From JARBUG01 sp035628915 (GTDB taxonomy: Bacteria > Bacillota > Sulfobacillia > Symbiobacteriales > Symbiobacteriaceae), in contig DASPIW010000057.1 in assembly GCA_035628915.1 (NCBI GenBank), positions 248,001 through 312,000 of the forward strand: 64,000 nucleotides of DNA, written 5' to 3'. The notes under the pieces were generated by a model that was given only the letters and a program-made list of their open reading frames with translations, was not told where the DNA came from and searched no databases. A program made the position numbers and the translations under genes. Shown piece after piece: positions 25,101-31,992 of this stretch; the first letter of the stretch is position 1; every line of letters starts with the position of its first letter.

Positions 25101-25520
25101 AAGCATGACCGCCGCAAGAATCAACGCGGCCGGGTCCGGTTGGGGACCGCTAACACGGGGCCATGCCAGCCTGTGCACCCAGGGCTCGCACATGACGGCG
25201 AGCGCCATGAGACCGTACAAGAACATCCCGACCCAGAGTCCTTCACGCCCGGACACCACGGCAGGGACTACCAGCGGTGCGGCAGGTACCAGGGCCAGAA
25301 CCGCTTGCAGCCAAAATGGCAGTCGGTACCGGCCCCGTTCGAGGAGAACGCCGCCGCCGGCCAACAGGCCAACTGATAATATGGCCTGGTACGACCAACC
25401 GGGTCCGGACGCCAGCGGCTGAAACTCCTGGGGCCAGATGCTGAGGCCAAGGCCGAGTCCCAGTTCAATAAACGCGACGAGGAGGACCAGTCGGGAAGTT
25501 CGTTCGTAGCGGCTATCCAT
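22119..25520 (-). CDS. Membrane hybrid histidine kinase (PAS-HisKA-HATPase-REC-REC)
   Basis: About 1133 residues. Residues 10-420 hold about 12 membrane helices. A long Gln/Glu-rich coiled coil (about 430-510, repeats of AQxEELxA) joins them to a PAS domain (about 515-635), a HisKA domain (VVSHELRTPLTSIRGS), a HATPase (LTNLLSNAIKFSP, DQGRGIP, GGTGLGLAI) and two C-terminal receivers. The first receiver reads AVLVNLDGP and lacks the usual Asp; the second (KVLIVEDD, VLDLYLP, FLTKG) is complete. It probably starts the phosphorelay feeding the two genes behind it. ATG 25520 is chosen because it follows AAGGA at 7 nt; longer readings run into the upstream gene. Confidence 0.87.
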   Translation of the reverse strand: MDSRYERTSRLVLLVAFIELGLGLGLSIWPQEFQPLASGPGWSYQAILSVGLLAGGGVLLERGRYRLPFWLQAVLALVPAAPLVVPAVVSGREGLWVGMFLYGLMALAVMCEPWVHRLAWPRVSGPQPDPAALILAAVMLLSAVGFVLRPAGPDHPVLGVLSPVFPIHIAFGFLGAICQVPFALGIVWAERYRWLLRPLALVFPLTLVAVHSVAGYWTTAVSFSIWCLTTLSGWRPQGASHRHPAPGGHRTEPVELAGEILPGVIHRLEAWAPAMALCISAVSATAVHAETASPVANLGIAAIIGYTFLVRWIAPEAGTPLQRAFWHVAILTVIGGVLFASRSAVGQSIAALLVVVPALSARALGPLASRRLLYLLLAVVVFGETSHFMQGTETWEVSLNQALLELVAVVVASGIALASAREQWGLVRKLEEANGKLSDGHAELAEAHMELQAQQEELTAQHEELLATNEALSAQQETLAAQNVQLMEQREALQRQQAELERLSQRLELILNAAGDGICGVDLNGRTTFVNPAAAHILGYEIPELTGQSVHTIFGDRAEFVCGQCPVCVVALDGVALGARESLFWRRDGSAVPVEYTATPVEESGNVVGAVITFRDITERRAVDQMKREFVSVVSHELRTPLTSIRGSLGLLASGALGELGPKARRMVEIAATNSDRLVRLINDILDIERMESGTVQMEIQECDAAAIMTQAVEFLQAIAAKAAVSLEVEPLRARIQADPDRISQTLTNLLSNAIKFSPAGSTVSLTARRQDDHYLFEVADQGRGIPSDQLESIFERFRQVDASDSRQKGGTGLGLAICRSIIQQHGGRIWAESEPGKGSRFFFTLPASGAPHPRARIEAAHPAQPAQPARPHVLACLFAPDRVETLRPTLLTRGYQVATAGSSQEALAELRLRRPDAVLVNLDGPHKAGVETIAAIKAAPGAGDLPVIICSSWSAEAGVTEAGSGVDWVADPHNETALVHALERAMVRQSLGAKVLIVEDDPDLASVLLTMFQRHGARTSHARTGSEAIAMTQQAAPDLLVLDLYLPEVDGFAVVDWLRRHGCLSRVPVVVYTARDLSETDRQSLQTGNTVFLTKGRISPAEFEKRIASLLTPFSSQPGGTTGDGKSPAIDC

Positions 25521-25537
25521 GCAGTTTCCTTGCTCCT

Positions 25538-28500
25538 TCATTGACTGAGGCGTCCGGACGGGCTCTGATGAGTCGGCGCTGGCCGCCCCAGACCATAGCC
25601 CTGCCCATGCGTAACGCCGAACCCGCGCAGAATCCTGGAAATGGAGGGGCTTTCCACCCATTCGGCGATGACGCCCTTTCCAAGGGTGTGCGCCACAGAC
25701 GCGATCGCCTGAACCAGGGCGCGGTTGGTCGCACTTGTGTCAATGTTGCGGACAAAAGAACCGTCAATCTTAATGAAGTGCACTGGCAACGCCTGTAAAT
25801 AGCTAAATGAGGAAAAGCCCATCCCGAAATCATCTAGGGCAAACCGACAGCCGAGTTTGTCGAGCTGACTCATCCACTGCTGTGCCCGGGTGAGGTGCCG
25901 TACAGCCACGGTCTCCGTGATTTCAAAGGTGAGACGGGACGCCACTTCCGGACCGCATTCACGAATCTTCGCGACGATGCTCTCCAGGAAGGAACTGCCA
26001 TTCATGCTCTGCCCGGAAAGATTGACGAAGAGCCTGAGGGTGTCATGGTTTCTTAGCTCGGACAGAGCAGCGTCAACCACCCACCGATCGAGCAGTGGCA
26101 TGAGGTTGAGTTGCTCGGCCACCTCCAGGAACTCACCGGGTAGAACCACGGACCCGTCCGGTGCGATCATTCGGATCAAGGCTTCGTAATGGTCAATTTC
26201 GCCAGTCTCCAGCCTGACCACGGGCTGATAATAGAGCACGAAGTGGCCCAACTTCAGTGCTTCCTTGATGCGGTTGGCCCAAAGCGTAGGGGCAGTGGCC
26301 GGATCGATACCGCCAGTCTCCTCCGCATAGACCGCCACCTGGTTCCGACCGCTTTCCTTTGCCCGGTACAGAGCCGCATCAGCACAGATCATCAGCGCTG
26401 CAACGTCGTGTTTGCCGTCGATAGTGACCAGCCCGATACTGACGGTTGGCTGAATCAGGAGGCCCTCGATCGGCAAGTTGGCGGACTCAACGTGGTGCCT
26501 GATTCGCTCAACAAGTTTCCGTCCATCCTCAAGGGAGATCCGGTCTGCCACGATGGCGAACTCGTCGTCGCCATAGCGGGCGACCAGATCGCCAGGGCGC
26601 ACAGCGGTCTGCAGCAACTGAGCCAACTGGATCAAGACCTGATCGCCCGTTGGATGGCCCATGGAGTCGTTGACAGAGTTGAACCTGTCCACGTCGAGCA
26701 GCGCAAACACACCAGGATGCTCAGCATCTGAGGTAGCGATCACTTTCTCCAGCCGTTCTTCCAGCGCTGTCCGGTTCAAGAGGCCAGTCAGGGGGTCGTG
26801 GCGCAGAAGGAACTGGAGTTCAGACTCTCTGCGCTTGCGCTCAGAGACGTCCTGTTTAATGGCGATGAAATGGGAAACAGTCCCATGGGCGTCCATTACC
26901 GGTGTGATGGTCTGTTCCTCAAGGTATATCGAACCGTCCTTGCGCCGGTTCTCCATTTCACCCTGCCAGATCATTCCGGAACGGACCGTCTCCCAGAGCA
27001 GCTTGTAAAAGGCAGTTGAATGCACTCCCGACTTGAGCACGCGGGGCGTCCTTCCGAGCACCTCTCCCGGCTCATAGCCGGTCAGCCGGGTAAACGCCGG
27101 GTTTACCCACACGATCTTTCCATCGGGCTCGGCGATGACAACGGCATTTGCGGTTGCTTCCAGGGCGGCTTTCTGGAGTTGAATCTGATGCTGCGCCCGG
27201 GAACTCATCACGGCGGAAGCAATCTGTCCTGCGAACCACTGCAAATCACTGCTTACGCCCTGTTCAAAGACCTTTTCCCGGCTTGCGAAAAATGCCATGG
27301 CCCCGACAGTGTCGCCCCGGGCAATCAGTGGGCATGCCGCGTAGGAAACGAACCCGGCAGCAAGCAGGCGAGGTCGCCATTCGCCCACCACCGGCTCCCC
27401 GCGCAGGTCTCCAGCCAGGAAATCCCCCGACATGATCGCCTGTGCAGCAGGGCTCATCTCGGCCTTCGGAACGTCCCGGAGCGCCGCGATCTCACCCACG
27501 GCCGGGCTCTCCTTGCCGCAGGAGATTTCGTTTAGAACCTGCCCATCCTCGTTCAAGATGGTGATTGTGACCAGGTTGGTCTCGTACAGGTCTGCAAGGC
27601 CGCTTCCGACGGCACTGAGCACGCGGTCGAGGCGGTCCTGAACCATAATGCCGTGATCCATCTCGTGAGCCAGACTGCGAATCTGTTCACGCCGGTGGCG
27701 CTCGGTAATGTCCCGTACGATGTTCACCAGTGCCGGTTCGCCGTCGACAAACGCACCGGCGGAGGAGATTTCCGCCGGAAACGACCTACCGTCGCGGCGT
27801 GTGTGACGGGTCTCAAAAGTTGCCCCGCACTCAAAGGCCAATTGCAATTGCTGCGCAACAAACTCTGGCTCGTCCGCCTTACGCAAGTCGCAAATGGTCA
27901 TCCTGCATAACTGCTCAAGGCTGTACCCGTAGGCGTGGATAGCCGCTTTGTTCGCATCCAGGATGCGCAGGTCAGTCGGATGGACAAACAGCACGATCTC
28001 TTTCGTGTTTTCTGCCACCAACCGATACCGGTTCAGCGCCCGCTCCGCCAGCCGCTGGTGGGAGATATCTGCTACGACCGAAACGGTGCCAACGATCTCG
28101 CCGGCCTGGTCACGAAATGGAGCCGTAGAGATTCTGACCTCAACTGGTGTTCCATCGCGCCGTTGCCGGCGGGTAATCCGCCCCCGGCTCACCTCGCCGC
28201 GAAGACAACGCGCTAGTTTTTCGGTGAACTCATCCGTTTTGTCCAAGGGGACTGTTGGCAGGGGACGATCCAGCACCTCTGACTGCTGCCAACCGTAAAT
28301 GCGTTCGGCGCCAGCGTTCCAGAGCTTGACCCGTCCTCTCAGGTCGAGAACGGTGATCCCTTCCGGAGACGCCTCAATCACCGCCTCAAACAGGTTCGAG
28401 ATTCGCTGCCGTTCCGACTGTTCCAGTCGCAGGCGCGTTACGTCACGCCCAACCAGAAGGAAGCGCGGATCCGCCACAGCACTCGCTTCCGCGGCCTTTG

Positions 28501-29041
28501 GGTAGAGAACCTTCATCGTTACTTCCAGAACCCTGTCCCCTTCAGGCGTTGGAACGACTAGCTCTTCATTGACCGGCTCGCCGGCCATGAGTCGGGGTTT
28601 GGCATGCTCAAACATCGTCTGATACGGCCCGACTTCTGATAGAAGCTTTCCAGTCACGCTGGCCGCAAGCTGAGCATGTGGGTTGTTTTGCGATCCGTGA
28701 GCCGCGATAATCCGCCCGTCGGTATCGACGACACTGACAATTGCTTCCATAGAGTCGACAATGAGCCTGAGGCGCTCTTCGCTTTCCGCCAGAGCTGCCT
28801 CAGACTCCGCAGCGCGGATCACCAACTTCCGCAGGATCGCATAGAGCAACACTGCTTCCACCAGAATACCAGCCACGTCCTGGATTGCCTCAATCCTGTC
28901 ACTTGACTCATGGAGCGGATATTGAAGCACGACAAGGGCTTCCGAACCTAATGTCCAGAACAGCGCAATCGATACAAATGCAGCGACGGACAGGGCGGGA
29001 ATCATCCGGATTGAGCGTACTGGTCGGTTCAGCCACTTCAT
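25538..29041 (-). CDS. PAS/GAF/GGDEF/EAL cyclic di-GMP signalling protein
   Basis: About 1167 residues. Two N-terminal membrane helices (about 10-70), a helical linker, three PAS domains (about 85-440), a GAF domain (about 460-610), a further PAS/PAC (about 620-735), GGDEF (about 745-905) and EAL (about 920-1160). The cyclase signature is changed to YGDDEF, though the RxxD inhibitory site remains. The EAL side keeps YEALIRM, FVNLSGQSM, EITET, LDDFGMGFSSFSYL, KIDGSFV and QGYGLGRP, so it looks like a working phosphodiesterase. ATG 29041 follows GGGGGA at 7 nt. It is 17 bp ahead of the hybrid kinase gene. Confidence 0.9.
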   Translation of the reverse strand: MKWLNRPVRSIRMIPALSVAAFVSIALFWTLGSEALVVLQYPLHESSDRIEAIQDVAGILVEAVLLYAILRKLVIRAAESEAALAESEERLRLIVDSMEAIVSVVDTDGRIIAAHGSQNNPHAQLAASVTGKLLSEVGPYQTMFEHAKPRLMAGEPVNEELVVPTPEGDRVLEVTMKVLYPKAAEASAVADPRFLLVGRDVTRLRLEQSERQRISNLFEAVIEASPEGITVLDLRGRVKLWNAGAERIYGWQQSEVLDRPLPTVPLDKTDEFTEKLARCLRGEVSRGRITRRQRRDGTPVEVRISTAPFRDQAGEIVGTVSVVADISHQRLAERALNRYRLVAENTKEIVLFVHPTDLRILDANKAAIHAYGYSLEQLCRMTICDLRKADEPEFVAQQLQLAFECGATFETRHTRRDGRSFPAEISSAGAFVDGEPALVNIVRDITERHRREQIRSLAHEMDHGIMVQDRLDRVLSAVGSGLADLYETNLVTITILNEDGQVLNEISCGKESPAVGEIAALRDVPKAEMSPAAQAIMSGDFLAGDLRGEPVVGEWRPRLLAAGFVSYAACPLIARGDTVGAMAFFASREKVFEQGVSSDLQWFAGQIASAVMSSRAQHQIQLQKAALEATANAVVIAEPDGKIVWVNPAFTRLTGYEPGEVLGRTPRVLKSGVHSTAFYKLLWETVRSGMIWQGEMENRRKDGSIYLEEQTITPVMDAHGTVSHFIAIKQDVSERKRRESELQFLLRHDPLTGLLNRTALEERLEKVIATSDAEHPGVFALLDVDRFNSVNDSMGHPTGDQVLIQLAQLLQTAVRPGDLVARYGDDEFAIVADRISLEDGRKLVERIRHHVESANLPIEGLLIQPTVSIGLVTIDGKHDVAALMICADAALYRAKESGRNQVAVYAEETGGIDPATAPTLWANRIKEALKLGHFVLYYQPVVRLETGEIDHYEALIRMIAPDGSVVLPGEFLEVAEQLNLMPLLDRWVVDAALSELRNHDTLRLFVNLSGQSMNGSSFLESIVAKIRECGPEVASRLTFEITETVAVRHLTRAQQWMSQLDKLGCRFALDDFGMGFSSFSYLQALPVHFIKIDGSFVRNIDTSATNRALVQAIASVAHTLGKGVIAEWVESPSISRILRGFGVTHGQGYGLGRPAPTHQSPSGRLSQ

Positions 29042-29235
29042 GCTGTAGTCCCCCTGGTGCAACATGGGTTGTGCTGAATTTTACGGGTAGGTTGGTATTG
29101 GATTCTAAAATAGCATATCTAAAGGTAGTGCGCTACCGTTACCCGCGTATCCGCAAAGCTTGCTTTTCCAGGGGGTCAAGGTTCTTGGTGCGTTTCTGCA
29201 AACTGCTACATCCGCTGTGTGCTGACATAACGAAA

Positions 29236-29260
29236 GGCGGTGCATATGGTATGCACCGCC
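29236..29260 (-). terminator. Terminator after the yciH-like gene
   Basis: Stem GGCGGTGCATA / TATGCACCGCC; on the minus strand followed by TTTCGTTAT. It ends the large housekeeping operon and isolates it from the signalling island. The remaining bases 29042-29235 form the leader of the GGDEF/EAL gene; no gene seen. Confidence 0.8.
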
Positions 29261-29275
29261 GTGTCGCTTGGTCCC

Positions 29276-29626
29276 TTACCCTTTCACCCTATAGCCCATC
29301 GTGGGAAGGAGCTGGCGCAGTCGCTCCCGGAAATCGCCCTGCAGTTCGATCGCCACTTCCTTGGCCGTGCCCCCGGTGCCGCACGCTTTTTTCAGCTTGG
29401 CCGCCAGATCCTTCAGGAAGGCCTGATTGCGAGGCAGGTCATAGAGGACTGTGACTTCCTTGCCCCCGCGGCCGCCCTTCTCGATGCGCAGCTTGACCGT
29501 CAATGCGGCAGGAACGGCCTCCTCAGGCCGGCAGGTGCAGGCGCTCAGCAGTTCGCGACACTTCGGGCAGCGCTGGTTCAGCGCCGCTTCGGTGCTGTAC
29601 ACGAGCCGGCGGTTAGCGTCCACCAT
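29276..29626 (-). CDS. SUI1/eIF1-like translation factor (YciH family)
   Basis: 116 residues. A short zinc-ribbon-like part (CPKC ... CTC) precedes the SUI1 fold with RIEKGGRGGKEVTV, KKACGTGGTAKE and IELQGDFRERL. In E. coli YciH is related to eIF1 and influences start-codon fidelity; its role in Firmicutes is unclear. ATG start overlaps the stop of the yugP-like gene (ATGA). Last gene of the yicC-to-yciH operon. Confidence 0.88.
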   Translation of the reverse strand: MVDANRRLVYSTEAALNQRCPKCRELLSACTCRPEEAVPAALTVKLRIEKGGRGGKEVTVLYDLPRNQAFLKDLAAKLKKACGTGGTAKEVAIELQGDFRERLRQLLPTMGYRVKG

Positions 29627-30342
29627 CAGTCACGGCGGGCCCGGTCCCGCAGAATCAGGAGGCGGATCAGCATCATCAGGGCGCCGGCCGCGGCGGCCAC
29701 GTAGGTCAGGGCAGCGGCATTGAGAACTTTCTTGGCGCCGGCGACTTCGTCGCGGGTCATATAGCCGCCGGTCTCCAAAATGGCAACAGCCCGGCTGGAG
29801 GCGTTGAACTCCACCGGCAGGGTGATCACGTAGAAGCCTACGGCCACGGCGAACAGCAGAATGCCGACGTCGATCATCACCAGGGCGATGCCCCCGCCCC
29901 CCCGGGTGGCATATGCGAACATGAGGCCCAGCATGACGATCCAGGGGCCCAGCATATCGCCCAGGCGGGCGACAGGGAAGATCATGTTGCGCATGAACAG
30001 CGGCACATAGGCCTGGTCATGCTGAATGGCGTGCCCCACTTCGTGGGCCGCAACGCCGATGGCTGCCACGGAAGAGCTGCTGTATGTGGAGGCCGACAGC
30101 TTGACAACCCGGGTCTTCGGGTCGTAATGGTCGGTCAGTTCGCCCTCCACATATTCGACCGGCACATCGCTCAGGCCGTTCCGGTCCAGGATGTCCCGGG
30201 CGACATGGGCAGCCGTGACGCCGGAAGAGGTGCCGACATTGGACCATTCCCGGAACGCACTCTTGACGCGCGCCTGGGCCCAGAAGACCAGAATCATGAT
30301 CGGGATGGCCAAAAACCAGGTGGGGTCTCCCCAGAACAGCAT
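29626..30342 (-). CDS. YugP-type neutral zinc metallopeptidase, membrane bound
   Basis: 238 residues. One N-terminal membrane helix, the zinc motif AAHEVGHAIQH, then two to three more helices (about 115-170 and 210-230) and NASSRAVAIL between. This is the DUF804/Zn_peptidase_2 family (YugP). Substrate unknown. Start at ATG 30342, after GGGAGGGACC at 7 nt; a longer frame to 30387 lacks a binding site. Between fmt and yciH in the same operon; in several Clostridia this family sits between fmt and rsmB. Confidence 0.88.
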   Translation of the reverse strand: MLFWGDPTWFLAIPIMILVFWAQARVKSAFREWSNVGTSSGVTAAHVARDILDRNGLSDVPVEYVEGELTDHYDPKTRVVKLSASTYSSSSVAAIGVAAHEVGHAIQHDQAYVPLFMRNMIFPVARLGDMLGPWIVMLGLMFAYATRGGGGIALVMIDVGILLFAVAVGFYVITLPVEFNASSRAVAILETGGYMTRDEVAGAKKVLNAAALTYVAAAAGALMMLIRLLILRDRARRD

Positions 30343-30429
30343 TGCGGTCCCTCCCTGTCCATCTTTCCTTAGGAATTGGCTGTACACATGATTCTATACA
30401 TAAGAGACTCACCGAAACACCCGAAAGGT

Positions 30430-31377
30430 TCAGGCCGTGGGAGCGGAAAAGCGCGTGCCGACCTGCACGCCGCCGCCGTTAACGAACGCGTGGGCCTCCA
30501 TGCGGCTCTTGCCCGGCGGCTGCACTTCTTCAACCAGCAGAAAGCCTTCACCGGTGGCGACCACGAAGCCCTGCTTCTTGATGATCTCCAACACCTGGCC
30601 GGGCGTGCCCCTGCCGCGCCGGTCATGGTAGAGCGATGCCCGCCAGATTTTCACGGTGCCCTTCGGCCCTGCGGTATATGCTCCCGGCCATGGATTGAGC
30701 CCCCGAATCTGGTTGACCAGGTCTTCGGCCGGCCGATCCCAGTTGATGATTTCGTCCTGCCGTTCGAGCTTGGCGGCGTAGGTGACGCCTTCTTCCGGCT
30801 GCCTGATGCGCGGCGCCGTTCCCGCCTCCACCTGCCGGAGCGTCTCGACCAGCAGCTTGGCGCCCATGACGGCAAGGCGGTCGTGCAGCGTGCCGACGGT
30901 GTCTTCCGGGAGGATGGGTGTTCTGGCCATCAGGCACATATCGCCGGTGTCCATACCCTCGTCCATCCACATGGTGGTAACGCCCGTCTCTTCATCGCCC
31001 GCCATGATCGCCCGGTGGATGGGCGCCGCCCCCCGCCAGCGCGGCAGCAGCGACCCATGCACGTTCATGGAGCCCAGCGGACTGATCTCCAGCGCCTCCT
31101 TGGAGAGAATCTGGCCGAAGGCGACCACGACCGTAACGTCTGAGCCAAGCTCCCGCAGGCGCTCGATCACTTCGGGCCGCCGGACCCGCTTGGGCTGAAA
31201 GACCGGCAGGCCATTTGCCAGCGCCACGTCCTTGACCGGCGGAAACCTGACCTTCCCGCCCCGCCCCACCGGCTTGTCCGGCTGGGTGACGACCCCGACT
31301 ACCGAGTGCCCGGCGGCCAGCAAGGCCCTGAGGCTGTCCGCGGCAAAGTCCGGGGTGCCCATAAACAATACTTTCAT
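30430..31377 (-). CDS. fmt: Methionyl-tRNA formyltransferase
   Basis: 315 residues. N-terminal formyl-transferase fold with FMGTPDFA, the catalytic VVAFGQIL and NVHGSLLPRWRGAAPIHRAI (SLLPxxRGxAPI motif), and a C-terminal OB-like domain. It formylates initiator Met-tRNA. ATG 31377, six bp after def, which removes the formyl group; the two are always paired. Confidence 0.95.
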   Translation of the reverse strand: MKVLFMGTPDFAADSLRALLAAGHSVVGVVTQPDKPVGRGGKVRFPPVKDVALANGLPVFQPKRVRRPEVIERLRELGSDVTVVVAFGQILSKEALEISPLGSMNVHGSLLPRWRGAAPIHRAIMAGDEETGVTTMWMDEGMDTGDMCLMARTPILPEDTVGTLHDRLAVMGAKLLVETLRQVEAGTAPRIRQPEEGVTYAAKLERQDEIINWDRPAEDLVNQIRGLNPWPGAYTAGPKGTVKIWRASLYHDRRGRGTPGQVLEIIKKQGFVVATGEGFLLVEEVQPPGKSRMEAHAFVNGGGVQVGTRFSAPTA

Positions 31378-31383
31378 GGAGGG

Positions 31384-31950
31384 TTACTCCCCTTTATTCC
31401 CTTCGCTGACCGCCACGGCCTCCTTGGCGGGGAGTTCGACCGCCGCCCCGTTCGCGGCGGCCTCTTCCGCCTCTTCCGTGCCGGGTTTCACTTCCCGGAG
31501 ATTCGCACACTTGTCGGTGTACAGGATGCCATCCAGATGGTCAATTTCGTGCTGGAAGATGCGGGCCAGCCACCCCTCGGCGTCAATATATACCTTTCGG
31601 CCGTTGCGGTCGAGCGCCACGACCTGGATTTTCTCATACCGGTACACGTCGCCCAGGTAGCCGGGGATCGACAGACAGCCTTCGCTGCCCAGCACCCAGC
31701 CCTCCTTCGCGACGATTTCCGGGTTGACCAGCTGGAACAGTCCGGTCTCTTCATCGTGCGGATCGATGACGATGATCCGTTTGGAGACGCCGACTTGCGG
31801 CGCCGCCAGCCCCACGCCCGGCGCCTCGTACATTGTCTCGGCCATGTCGTCCAGGAGCTGCCGGATGGACGCGTTGACTTTGGTGACCGGCTTGGCCTTC
31901 TTGCGCAAAACCTCGGCGTTCGTGTCGGTGATGATGTTCAGGATCGCCAT
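31384..31950 (-). CDS. def: Peptide deformylase
   Basis: 188 residues. All three motifs are present: GVGLAAPQVG, EGCLSIPG and QHEIDHLDG, giving the metal ligands Cys and two His. It removes formyl groups from nascent chains. The C terminus carries an acidic, Ala/Glu-rich extension of roughly 30-35 residues beyond the usual end. Between priA and fmt. Confidence 0.95.
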   Translation of the reverse strand: MAILNIITDTNAEVLRKKAKPVTKVNASIRQLLDDMAETMYEAPGVGLAAPQVGVSKRIIVIDPHDEETGLFQLVNPEIVAKEGWVLGSEGCLSIPGYLGDVYRYEKIQVVALDRNGRKVYIDAEGWLARIFQHEIDHLDGILYTDKCANLREVKPGTEEAEEAAANGAAVELPAKEAVAVSEGNKGE

Positions 31951-31992
31951 ATCTCAGATAGCCCTCCACTTCGCAATCGCACCGCAAATTCC

